DNA of 64,000 bases from Phycisphaerae bacterium. GTDB lineage: Bacteria > Planctomycetota > Phycisphaerae > Phycisphaerales > UBA1924. Numbering within the stretch: the stretch's first letter is position 1; each line of letters begins with the position of its first letter. The notes beneath the pieces are model-generated. The model was not told where the DNA came from and made no database searches. It was given only the letters and a program-made list of their open reading frames with translations. A program made the position numbers and the translations under genes. Positions 37,305 through 45,522 of the stretch are shown piece by piece. The DNA lies in the NCBI GenBank assembly GCA_016793805.1, contig JAEUIZ010000032.1, forward strand, positions 16,462 through 80,461. The letters are read 5' to 3'.

Positions 37305-38366
37305 CTACGGGCATCCCGCCGCGTATCGGACCATGAAGCACACGAAATCGTTGACGTTCAGGATCGGCGGGGTCGTCGAGCCGTCGCAGTTCGCGTAGTC
37401 CGACTGCTGCTCCGGCGGCGAGAGCGCCCCGGCCGCGCTGAATCGGTTCAGGAAGCACACAAAGTCGTTGATGTTCGTCGCGGGCGGGGTGGTTGAGAGG
37501 TCGCAGTTGGCCGGGCAGGCGCGGATCGCCAGCCCGTAGTTCCATCCCGCGGCGAGCACCGCGAACCGGCCCGTGGGCGGCTGAGTCCAGCCGCCGAACG
37601 GATTGCCCCACGTCACGAGTTGTCCGTCGTCCCGGATCGCGGCGCTCGTGCCATTGCCGGCGGCGATCGCCACGTAGCGACCAGGCGGAACATCGCATTG
37701 GCCGTAGGAGTTCGAGCCCCAGGCGACCACCGTGCCGTCCGCCCGGAGCGCCAGCGCGTGCATCTCCACAACGCGGACATCGATGAACTCGCCCGGCGGC
37801 GGTGGGACATTCGCGAAGGAGAGTTCGCCCCAGACGGCGATGGTGCCGTCCGTTCGGATCGCGGCTGCGATTCGGTGCCCAGCGCACACCACCTTGAACG
37901 TGCCCTGCGGCGGCGGGATCACTCCGCCCCACCTCACCAGCACGCCGTCCTCGCGAATGCCCAGCCCGAAGTAACTTCCCGCCGAGACGGCGATGAACCG
38001 GCCCGGAGGCGGACTGGCCTGCCCGACGTTGTTGTATCCCCAGCCGGCCAGCGTGCCGTCCGTGCGAATCGCCAGCCCGTGCCCCGGGTAGCCGGCCGAG
38101 ACCGCCTGGAACGTCCCCGTGGGTACGTTGAGGGCACCGAGCCCATTCCAGCCGAAGCCGACCAGCGTTCCATCGGCACGGATCGCGTAACTGTGGCTAT
38201 CAGTCCCCGCGATGGCGATGTAGTTGCCCGGCGGTGGAATGGTTTCGCCATGGCCGCCGTCGAGTCCCCATCCGACGGCCTGGCCCGGCTGAGCCGACGC
38301 CGCAACGGCGAGGACAAGCGACGATGCGGCCGCGCACGACGCCTGAATACACGTGAAGGGCTTCAT
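37305..38366 (-). CDS. Secreted RCC1-like repeat protein with C-terminal GC-type dockerin
   Basis: A 353-residue exported protein with signal peptide MKPFTCIQASCAAASSLVLA. It contains six to seven RCC1-type blades (GTDSHSYAIRADGTLVGFGW, HALALRADGTVVAWGSNSYG) forming a probable propeller. The two dockerin halves (NCDLSTTPPATNINDF, NCDGSTTPPILNVNDF) are separated by the same long linker type seen in the 30-32 kb protein (SAAGALSPPEQQSDYANC). The ATG at 38366 has GAGG six bases upstream; an in-frame ATG at 38378 overlaps the upstream stop (ATGA). It follows a related RCC1-like gene that lacks a dockerin. Confidence 0.84.
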   Translation of the reverse strand: MKPFTCIQASCAAASSLVLAVAASAQPGQAVGWGLDGGHGETIPPPGNYIAIAGTDSHSYAIRADGTLVGFGWNGLGALNVPTGTFQAVSAGYPGHGLAIRTDGTLAGWGYNNVGQASPPPGRFIAVSAGSYFGLGIREDGVLVRWGGVIPPPQGTFKVVCAGHRIAAAIRTDGTIAVWGELSFANVPPPPGEFIDVRVVEMHALALRADGTVVAWGSNSYGQCDVPPGRYVAIAAGNGTSAAIRDDGQLVTWGNPFGGWTQPPTGRFAVLAAGWNYGLAIRACPANCDLSTTPPATNINDFVCFLNRFSAAGALSPPEQQSDYANCDGSTTPPILNVNDFVCFMVRYAAGCP

Positions 38367-38374
38367 GGCTGGCC

Positions 38375-39329
38375 TCATGGTGCGAGGATCACGATGTTGA
38401 ACCAACTCGAGTGCGACGGACCGATTCGGAGGATGGGGAGCACCGACAACTCGATGGGCACCTCGCCCTGGCCGAACTTGTGGCCACAGTTGTCGCCGCC
38501 CGAAGCACCCCAGGCGACGACTCGAGAGTTGGTGCGCATCGCCAGGCCATGCTGGTAGCCGCCCGAGACTTCCGCGAATGTCCCCGTCGGCGGCGGAAGA
38601 ACGTTGCACACGTTGCCGCATCCCCAGCCGAGGATCGTGCCATCCACGCGGATCGCCATGCTGTGGCAATGGAGACCGCCCACAGCGAGGTATTGCCCCT
38701 CGCCCGCCTCGGGTACGACGCTCGCGAGCGTCTCACCGCTCCCACACGAGCACTCGCCGCTGCTCGGTCCGAACGCCACGAGTGTGCCGTCGGTGCGGAT
38801 GGCGAGCGAGTGGTGCGCCCCGGCGGACAGCGCGCGGTACTTGCCGGTGCCTCCGTCTGGTAGCGTCCAGCCCGTGGCCTCGCCCCAGAGCGCGATGGAC
38901 CCATCCGCTCGCAGCGCGAGACTAACTCGCTCGCCCGCGGCGACTGCCGTGGCGACAAGGCCATTGGGGACTTCCAGCCACGAGCCCGAGTTACCCCATG
39001 CAACGACGCTTCCGTCGCTCTGGAGACCCAGAGAATGGTCCCAGCCTGCTGAGACCGCGATGAAGTTTGCGGACTCGGGTACATTGGTTTGGCCATCCGT
39101 ATTCAAACCCCAGCCTACGAGTGTTCCATCCTCGCGGATGCCGATCGCGAACTTCCGACCACACGCCACCTGCTTGAAGTTCCCGGATGGGACGTTGCCG
39201 ATGCCGTGAGACGTATCGCCCCAGTGAAACAGTGGGCCGATGGCCTGCCCCCGCGCTTCCTCAATACCCGGCCCCCCCCCCGAACGAAAGGAATGCGAAC
39301 GCGACGACCAACATTGCTCCAACTCGCAT
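38375..39329 (-). pseudogene. RCC1-like exported protein, frameshifted in a poly-G tract after the signal peptide
   Basis: ATG 39329 has AAGGAG six bases upstream (39336-39341) and encodes the signal-like MRVGAMLVVAFAFLSFGGG. A run of ten C on the plus strand (ten G in the message, 39272-39281) then sends the frame into a stop three codons on. Deleting one G joins it to the long open frame starting PGIEEARGQAIGPLFHWGDT, which carries about six RCC1-type blades (KFAIGIREDGTLVGWGLNTD, HHSLAIRTDGTLVAFGP) and ends SWFNIVILAP without a dockerin. The downstream RCC1/dockerin gene starts at its stop. The gene looks otherwise intact, so error or switching is as likely as decay. Confidence 0.62.
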
Positions 39330-39398
39330 GGCAGTCTCCTTGAAACCACGGTGTGACTCGCACGAGATCGACTCGGCAGGCATTGGAGCGGCGTATCC

Positions 39399-39407
39399 AA
39401 TATACCA
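39399..39407 (-). promoter_or_regulatory. Possible extended -10 promoter element
   Basis: On the minus strand TGGTATATT lies about 70 bases upstream of ATG 39329, matching an extended -10 (TGN plus TATAAT at five of six). No good -35 lies 17 bases upstream; TTGCAA at 39425-39430 is 20 bases away. It would drive the RCC1-like pair. In a GC-rich genome this AT-rich block stands out, but transcription is unproven. Confidence 0.35.
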
Positions 39408-39573
39408 CATTCCGCGCAGCCGGGTTGCAACGCGCGACAATATTCTGCGAATCATCAATCCCCCGGGGCGTCCCGCGGCAGTGCCCATGCGCACCCTCCG
39501 CTGCCCCCCAACCCCAATCCCGGCATCCCGACACCCCGCTGCCGCCCCGCTCCAAACCGCAGCGAGACCGCGC

Positions 39574-40695
39574 TCACCGCGCGAGCCAACTCGCCCGTTC
39601 CTCCGCGCGCGCCGCGGCTTCGAGCAGCGTGGCCGCGACCCGTGCCGCGCCGTCGGCAGGACCGAGAGCGTCGAAGGCCGATTTCATGCGCGCGCGGGCG
39701 TCCGCGTCGGTCAGGAGCGTCCCCAGCGTTTCGCCGGCATCGGCGAGGTTCGCGCCCGCGTCGATGCGGTCCGTGGCGACGACGGCCGCCCCCGCCTCGA
39801 CCAGCGGCGCCGCGTTCAGCCGCTGGTGCTCGTCGCGGTGATATGGATATGGAAGGAACAGGCACGGCACGGCATTGGCCCACGCCTCGGCGACGGTGTT
39901 CGCCCCCGATCGGCACAATGCAAGATCCGCGGCGCCCCAGGCGTCTGCCATGCGCTCGATGAACGGGACCACGAGCGCGCGCGCGCCGGCGTCCGCATAC
40001 GCGGCGCGCACAAGCGCGTCCTCTCCATGCCCGGTCTGATGTAAGATCTGCCAGCCGGCGAGGGCGTCGGGCCGACGACGGGCGAGTTCGATCAGGAGCG
40101 AGTTGATCGATCGGGCGCCCTGGCTGCCGCCGGTGACCAGCAACGTGCGCACGTTCGCGTCCAAGCCGAGGCGGGCGCGGCAGACGGCGGGCGGGTCGGC
40201 GGCTCGGGCGGCGGCACGGACGATCGGCGGGACACGCGGCCAGTCGAATCCGGGTGCGGCGGCGGAGGTGACGATCGCCGACGACCGGCGCGCAATCCAG
40301 CGGTTCGCCTTCCCGGGGACCGCGTCGAGGTTCACCAGCGTGACGGGCACGCGCTCGGCCCGGGCGGCCTGCACAGCGGGCGCGGCGATGAACCCGCCCA
40401 TCGCGACCAGATGCGGGGACTCGCCTTGGGCGCGCGCGTCTCGGATGAGCCGCCGGACCGTGCGCACGGACGGCGCCCACCCGCGGAGGAAGCGGACGAG
40501 CGCGCGCGGGCGGAGGCCGACGGGCTGGGCGGGGAGGGCGACGAACGGCTCGCCCGCGGCGGCGAGGATGCGCGCGTCGATGGCGCGGGACGAGACCAGG
40601 AGCGTGTGCGGGGCGTGGAGGTGTTCGAGGATGGCCAGCGCGGGGTAGATGTGCCCGCCCGTGCCCCCGCCGGCGAAGAGGTAGCGGGCGGTCAT
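39574..40695 (-). CDS. murG: UDP-GlcNAc:MurNAc-pentapeptide undecaprenol GlcNAc transferase
   Basis: A 373-residue membrane-associated glycosyltransferase that converts lipid I to lipid II in peptidoglycan synthesis. The N-terminal G loop FAGGGTGGHIYPALAILEHL and the second loop LLVTGGSQGARSINSLL are present, as is the UDP-GlcNAc-binding region ALCRSGANTVAEAWANAVPC. The ATG overlaps the ftsW stop (ATGA). Its presence implies a lipid II-dependent wall, in keeping with the revised view that planctomycetes make peptidoglycan. The rest of the division/cell-wall cluster is not adjacent. Confidence 0.93.
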   Translation of the reverse strand: MTARYLFAGGGTGGHIYPALAILEHLHAPHTLLVSSRAIDARILAAAGEPFVALPAQPVGLRPRALVRFLRGWAPSVRTVRRLIRDARAQGESPHLVAMGGFIAAPAVQAARAERVPVTLVNLDAVPGKANRWIARRSSAIVTSAAAPGFDWPRVPPIVRAAARAADPPAVCRARLGLDANVRTLLVTGGSQGARSINSLLIELARRRPDALAGWQILHQTGHGEDALVRAAYADAGARALVVPFIERMADAWGAADLALCRSGANTVAEAWANAVPCLFLPYPYHRDEHQRLNAAPLVEAGAAVVATDRIDAGANLADAGETLGTLLTDADARARMKSAFDALGPADGAARVAATLLEAAARAEERASWLAR

Positions 40696-41918
40696 GCGAG
40701 CGCGGGGAGCGGCTCGGGCTCGTGGCGTGGCGCGGCGCGGTCGATGGCGACGAGCAGCCCGAGGCAGAAGGCGGTGAGGATCCAGCCCGTGCCGCCGGCG
40801 CTGACGAGCGGGAGGGCGATGCCCTTGGTGGGGGCGAGGCCGGTGACGACGGTGAGGTTGATGAGGGCCTGGATCCCGACGGTAGTGATGATGCCCAGGG
40901 CCGCGAGTTTGAGGAGGAGCGAGGGCTGTCGGCGGATGATGAGGACGGAGGCGACGAGGAGGGCGACGTAGAGCGAGACGACGACGGCGGCGCCGGCGAT
41001 GCCCAGTTCCTCGCAGATGATGGCGAAGAGGAAGTCGGTGGTGTCCTCGGGGAGATACCCGAACTTCTGGAGCCCGAACCCGAGTCCCCGGCCGAAGCCC
41101 TCGCCGTTGGCGACCGCACCGAGAGATTGGATCATGTGGTAGCCGGCCTTCTTGGGGTCGGCGTAGGGGTCGAGGAAGGTCTGGAGGCGGGTGAGGCGAT
41201 AGGGGTTGGCGAGCACCAGGACGACGAACCCGGCGACAGCAGGGGGGACGAAGGCGAGGAAGTGCCAGAGGCGGGCGCCGCCCGCGAGCAGCACGGCGCC
41301 AGCGACGAGCCCGATGAGCGTCCCGGTACCGAGGTCCTCGTAGGCAACGGCGGCGGCGACGATGGCGGCGGCGGCGAGCCCGGGCAGGAGCCCGAGCCAG
41401 AAGCGGTGCATGAGGGCCTGTCGCGAGGCGGCGTACCAGGCGACCAGGAGCGCAAGGCCCCACTTGGCGAACTCGGAGGGCTGGAAGGAGAGGCCCCCGA
41501 GCATGGGGAGGCGGACCCAGCGCTGCGAGCCGTTGACCTCGCGGCCCAGGCCCGGGATGAAGGAGGTGGCAAGGACCGCGAGGATGAGGACGGTCCCCAG
41601 GGCCAGGCCCAGGGGCGCCCGCGAGCCCGGGCGGCCGAGGCGGTCCGCCAGCGCGCGCACGGGCAGGAGCGAGCCGACGACGAGCGCGGCGACGGCGAGG
41701 GCGAGGTAGACCGCGGGCCGCGAGGTGGCGACGCGGAGCAAGGAGTGCCCCACGGAGTGGGTGGTGTCGTCCGGGGGCGTGGGGACGGCCGCGAGGGCGT
41801 CGCCGACGGGGAGGGTCTCGACGGGCTCGACGGTCAGGCCCGCGGAGGTGACCATGACCAGTCCGATCGCGAGGAGGGCGAGCGCGCAGAGGACCACGAC
41901 CTGTCCGGGCCGGAGCAT
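40692..41918 (-). CDS. ftsW: FtsW/RodA/SpoVE-family peptidoglycan polymerase
   Basis: A 408-residue polytopic membrane protein of the SEDS family, glycan polymerases working with a class B PBP. The family motifs GSQRWVRLPMLGGLSFQPSE, the large-loop segment DPKKAGYHMIQSLGAVANGE, then GFGRGLGFGLQKFGYLPEDT and TDFLFAIICEELGIAG are intact. The start MLRPGQVVVLCALALLAIGL is preferred because an earlier ATG would overlap the divergent tatD gene. Coupled to murG; the pairing favours FtsW over RodA. No pbp or ftsQ gene is nearby. Confidence 0.92.
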   Translation of the reverse strand: MLRPGQVVVLCALALLAIGLVMVTSAGLTVEPVETLPVGDALAAVPTPPDDTTHSVGHSLLRVATSRPAVYLALAVAALVVGSLLPVRALADRLGRPGSRAPLGLALGTVLILAVLATSFIPGLGREVNGSQRWVRLPMLGGLSFQPSEFAKWGLALLVAWYAASRQALMHRFWLGLLPGLAAAAIVAAAVAYEDLGTGTLIGLVAGAVLLAGGARLWHFLAFVPPAVAGFVVLVLANPYRLTRLQTFLDPYADPKKAGYHMIQSLGAVANGEGFGRGLGFGLQKFGYLPEDTTDFLFAIICEELGIAGAAVVVSLYVALLVASVLIIRRQPSLLLKLAALGIITTVGIQALINLTVVTGLAPTKGIALPLVSAGGTGWILTAFCLGLLVAIDRAAPRHEPEPLPALA

Positions 41919-42030
41919 CGAAGGAATATCGGCGAGCGGGGCGGAATGGGATGAAGGACGGCGCAGTCGGGTGCGGCAGGAAACAGGCCGCGAGTCACGA
42001 AGGGCTTCGGGAGGCTGGCTACGCTCGGGT

Positions 42031-42828
42031 GTGATCGACACGCATTGTCATCTGACGTTCCCCGAGTTTGCGGGCAAGGTGCCGGAGGTCGTGGCGCGGG
42101 CGGCCGAGCACGGGGTGGGCGGGGCGATCACGATCTCGACGACGACGCGGGATTGCCTGGCGGCGCTGGCCGTGGCGAAGGCGCACCCGAACGTCTGGTG
42201 CACGGCGGGGGTGCATCCGCTGTATTCGGACGAGGGTCCGCACGAGTGGGAGAACCTGCGGCTGGTGGCGAGCGACCCGCGTTGCGTGGCCTGGGGCGAG
42301 TTGGGGCTCGACAACCATTACAGCGAGCCGGGCGCGGAGGTGCAGCGGCGGGTGCTGGCGGAGCAGTTGGGCTTCATCGAGAGCGCCCACGAGGGCGGGG
42401 GCGGTCGGCCAGCCATCGACCTGCCGGTGGTCATCCATTGCCGCGAGGCGTTCGCGGACCTGTTGCCGATCCTTCGGCGAACGCGGCTGGATCCGTCGCG
42501 GTTTGTCTTCCATTGCTTCACGGGCACGGCGGACGAGGCGCGGCGGGTGCTGGACTTTGGCGCGATGATCTCGTTCACGGGGGTGGTCACGTATCGCAAC
42601 GCGCCGGAGGTGCGTGAGGCGGCGGGGCTGGTGCCGATCGAGCGGATCATGGTGGAGACGGACGCGCCGTACCTCTCACCGGACCCGCACCGGGGCGTGC
42701 GCCCGTGCGAGCCGTGGATGGCGTCGGTGACGGCGCGCAGGCTGGCGGAGATCAAGGGGATGGAGTGGGAGGACTTCTGCCGGGCGATCGACGAGAACAC
42801 GCGGCGGTTCTTTGGGGTGGAGGCGTGA
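42031..42828 (+). CDS. TatD-family metal-dependent hydrolase (DNase)
   Basis: A 265-residue TIM-barrel nuclease of the TatD group. Metal ligands are visible in IDTHCHLTFPEF, VVIHCREAFADLLPI, FVFHCFTGTADEAR and IMVETDAPYLSPDP. Family members are 3'-5' exonucleases with roles in DNA repair and turnover, despite the historic name. The GTG start is the only one that keeps the conserved IDTHCHL close to the N-terminus. Divergent from ftsW and convergent with the PIN-PhoH gene. Confidence 0.9.
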   Translation: MIDTHCHLTFPEFAGKVPEVVARAAEHGVGGAITISTTTRDCLAALAVAKAHPNVWCTAGVHPLYSDEGPHEWENLRLVASDPRCVAWGELGLDNHYSEPGAEVQRRVLAEQLGFIESAHEGGGGRPAIDLPVVIHCREAFADLLPILRRTRLDPSRFVFHCFTGTADEARRVLDFGAMISFTGVVTYRNAPEVREAAGLVPIERIMVETDAPYLSPDPHRGVRPCEPWMASVTARRLAEIKGMEWEDFCRAIDENTRRFFGVEA

Positions 42829-42846
42829 GCGCGCCGGCGGGCCGCG

Positions 42847-44307
42847 CTACAGCCGCGCGGCGGCGATGCTGGCGAGTTCGGAGCGTTCGGACTTGACGAG
42901 GGAGACGTGCCCGACGATGGGGACGCCCTTCATGCGTTCGACGCAGTAGGCGAGGCCGTTGGAGGAGGAGTCGAGGTAGGGGTTGTCGATCTGCCCGATG
43001 TCGCCGGTGAGGACGAGTTTGGTTCCCTCGCCGACGCGGGAGACGATGGTCTTGATCTCGTGCGGGGTGAGGTTCTGGGCCTCGTCGACGATCATGAACT
43101 GGTGGGGGATGGATCGGCCACGGATGTAGGTGAGGGGTTCGAGGACGAGTTTCCCGTCGGCCATGAGTTTCTGGATGCGCTGCTCGGTGGAGTGGCTCTC
43201 GGCCTGCTGGAGGTGGGCGCCGCGGGTGGAGAGGAGGTAGGAGAGGTTGTCGAAGATGGGCTGCATCCAGGCGGTGAGTTTCTCGTCCTTGTCGCCGGGG
43301 AGGTACCCGATGTCGCGGCCCAGGGGCATGATGGGGCGGGCGACGAGGAGTTTGTCGTAGCGTTCCTCGGCGAACACCTTGGCCATCCCGGCGGCGAGGG
43401 CGAAGAGGGTCTTGCCCGTGCCGGCGGACCCGAGAAGGGTGACGAAGCGGACCTCGTCGTCCATGAGGAGGTCGAGGGCCATGACCTGCTGAACGTTGCG
43501 GGCCATGATCCCAAAGACGGGCTTTCGCGGCGCGGTGACGGGGATGACGTGGTCGGTGTCGGCGAGGCGGCGGGCCAGCCCGGAGTGGGTCTCGTCGTCC
43601 TTGTCGCGGAGGACGACGAACTGGTTGGTGGCGAGTTCGCGGTGGCCGTGCTCGCCATCGGAGAGGGCCTCGGCGAGACGCGCGATGGGGAGCATGCGGT
43701 CGCGGTAGAGGTCGTCGATGAGCGCGCCGGGGGCGTCGGCGGTGAGGAAGCCGACGTAGAGGCGATCGGCGTCGACCTTCTGGTTCTCGAAGTCCTCGGT
43801 GGTGATGCCCAGGGCATCGGACTTGATGCGGGCGGAGATGTCCTTGGAGACGAAGACGGTTCGGACGCCCTGCTGGTGGAGGTGCCAGGCGGAGGCGATG
43901 ATGCGGTTGTCGGGGGAATCGTGGGCGATGGCGGCGGGCCGGATGTGCTCGGCCACGTCGATGCGGACGGTCCCGCTGATGCCGTTGCCGGCGGAACTTG
44001 CGGCGCCGACCCGAGGTGAGACGGAAGCCCAGGGCACGCCGTCGGTGAGGCGTCCGAGCCCGCGGAGGCGGTCGAGGTGTCGGATGCAGGCGCGGGCGTT
44101 TCGGCCGAGGTCGTCGTCCTTGCGCTTCATCGCGTCGAGTTCCTCGATCACGGCGAAGGGGATGACGACGTGGTGCTCCTTGAAGACAAAGAGCGCGTTC
44201 GGGTTGTGCAGCAGGACGTTGGTGTCAACAACGAAGTGCTTCACGCCCGTGTCGGCGTCGGACGGCTCGGCGTGTTTGGGTTTGGGCGACTGGCGGGCGG
44301 TTGGCAT
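42847..44307 (-). CDS. PhoH-family ATPase with N-terminal PIN nuclease domain
   Basis: A 486-residue protein. Residues about 20-160 form a PIN domain (HFVVDTNVLLHNPNALFVFK, VIEELDAMKRKDDDLGRNAR) with the acidic residues of metal-dependent RNases. Residues about 275-480 form a PhoH/RNA-helicase-like ATPase: Walker A LGSAGTGKTLFALAAGM and Walker B FMIVDEAQNLTPHE, then TKLVLTGDIGQID. This PIN-PhoH fusion (PhoH2 type) is linked to RNA unwinding and cleavage in studied relatives, sometimes as a toxin-antitoxin partner; no antitoxin-like gene overlaps it here. The start is the first ATG before the PIN domain. Confidence 0.92.
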   Translation of the reverse strand: MPTARQSPKPKHAEPSDADTGVKHFVVDTNVLLHNPNALFVFKEHHVVIPFAVIEELDAMKRKDDDLGRNARACIRHLDRLRGLGRLTDGVPWASVSPRVGAASSAGNGISGTVRIDVAEHIRPAAIAHDSPDNRIIASAWHLHQQGVRTVFVSKDISARIKSDALGITTEDFENQKVDADRLYVGFLTADAPGALIDDLYRDRMLPIARLAEALSDGEHGHRELATNQFVVLRDKDDETHSGLARRLADTDHVIPVTAPRKPVFGIMARNVQQVMALDLLMDDEVRFVTLLGSAGTGKTLFALAAGMAKVFAEERYDKLLVARPIMPLGRDIGYLPGDKDEKLTAWMQPIFDNLSYLLSTRGAHLQQAESHSTEQRIQKLMADGKLVLEPLTYIRGRSIPHQFMIVDEAQNLTPHEIKTIVSRVGEGTKLVLTGDIGQIDNPYLDSSSNGLAYCVERMKGVPIVGHVSLVKSERSELASIAAARL

Positions 44308-44487
44308 GGGCACCGGCTCAGGATACCGCGGGCGGGCGCCCGGGTCTTCCTCGGATTTCGGTCGGGGGCGGGGGCTGGATTGAGGACAATCCCTCTGGAA
44401 TTCCCTCAAACCGGAACCGCCCGGCTTCCGAAACATCTAACGAGAAGTCCGCGGCACGGCGTCGCGGAGGCACGGAAAGGGAAAGTC

Positions 44488-44724
44488 ATGTCCCGGCACG
44501 AGCAGGTGAGCCCGGAGCGTCTGGTGGAGGCGGCGGAGGCGGCCCTGATGGCGGCGGCCGAAGTCGCGGAACTCGGGGGCGGAGATTGGCCGTATCCGGC
44601 CGACCTCATGGGCCATCCGGACCAGCCCGCGTGCCTCTGTCCGTTCACGCGCTGGGAGATCGAGCAGGCGTGCGAGTTCCTGGTGCGGATGGGCATGCTC
44701 GAGCCGCGGCGGTCGGCGCGCTAG
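44488..44724 (+). CDS. Small conserved-looking protein of unknown function
   Basis: A 78-residue acidic protein (MSRHEQVSPERLVEAAEAAL) with two Cys in PACLCPFTRWE and a helical C-terminus (QACEFLVRMGMLEPRRSAR). The composition and the GAAAGG-type ribosome site make a real gene likely, but no family is recognised. It lies between the divergent PIN-PhoH gene and the LpoB-like gene. Confidence 0.55.
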   Translation: MSRHEQVSPERLVEAAEAALMAAAEVAELGGGDWPYPADLMGHPDQPACLCPFTRWEIEQACEFLVRMGMLEPRRSAR

Positions 44725-44847
44725 ACGACGCTCGTTCCCGCGCGATCCCCGGTCGAATCGCCGCGCCTGTTCGCCCCGCGAGGATTCGCGCAACCTTCGC
44801 GCTAGTTCTCGCGCGCGGCTCCCGCCGGCACGCCGATCCACCCCGGC

Positions 44848-45450
44848 TCAGCGCTTCGCGACCTTCTTGAGCGGGACGGTCTTGATCCACTCCTTGGTGG
44901 TCTTCTCGACGTCGATGAGTTCGAGGCTGATCTCGTAGTAGTTCACGATCGTCTTGCCGTCGTTGGAGCGCTGCTTGTTGTCGATGATCTGCCCGGTGAG
45001 CGCGAAGTCGGCGTTGACCTCCTTGGCGACGGCCTTGACGGTCGCCGGGTCGTTGTACTTCGTGTCGAGCCGCTCGTCGCGGAGGTCCTGCCGCTGGTCG
45101 CGCTCGGCCTTGACCTGCACCCGCCCGCTGTTGAGCAGTTCCTCCTGGATCTTGGTGGTGAACAACTCGGGGTTGGCGGAGTAGTCTTGCGTCTTGTTGC
45201 GGACGTTGGCGAGGTAGACGATGGGCCGACGGCCGTTGTTCTCGGCCATGAAACGGTCGATCCACGGGCGCTTGAGGCAGTCCTCCATCGCGCGAACGAC
45301 GACCTCGCGTGCGTCGTCGTCGTTGAAGCGGTAGTCCACGTCGGTGGTCTGGTCAGGGTTGGTGCGCTTGACCTTCCAGTTGTCGCCACAGCCGACGAAG
45401 GCGAGGGAGAGGCAGCAGACGCCAAGGCTCAGGGTCTTCACGGTGTTCAT
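44848..45450 (-). CDS. LpoB-like outer-membrane lipoprotein
   Basis: A 200-residue lipoprotein: MNTVKTLSLGVCCLSLAFVG then the lipobox Cys. The body resembles LpoB, the activator of penicillin-binding protein 1b in enterobacteria: VDYRFNDDDAREVVVRAMED, RPIVYLANVRNKTQDYSAN and IQEELLNSGRVQVKAERDQ. It should sit in the outer membrane facing the periplasm; whether it activates a PBP in this lineage is unknown. AGGAGG lies six bases before the ATG. The upstream gene belongs to the family often found next to LpoB. Confidence 0.8.
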   Translation of the reverse strand: MNTVKTLSLGVCCLSLAFVGCGDNWKVKRTNPDQTTDVDYRFNDDDAREVVVRAMEDCLKRPWIDRFMAENNGRRPIVYLANVRNKTQDYSANPELFTTKIQEELLNSGRVQVKAERDQRQDLRDERLDTKYNDPATVKAVAKEVNADFALTGQIIDNKQRSNDGKTIVNYYEISLELIDVEKTTKEWIKTVPLKKVAKR

Positions 45451-45522
45451 CGTCGTCCTCCTTCGAATCGTTGCCCACGTGGGTTCGCCATGCGGGGGTT
45501 GGGGGTGGGGTGGGGGGGGGTG

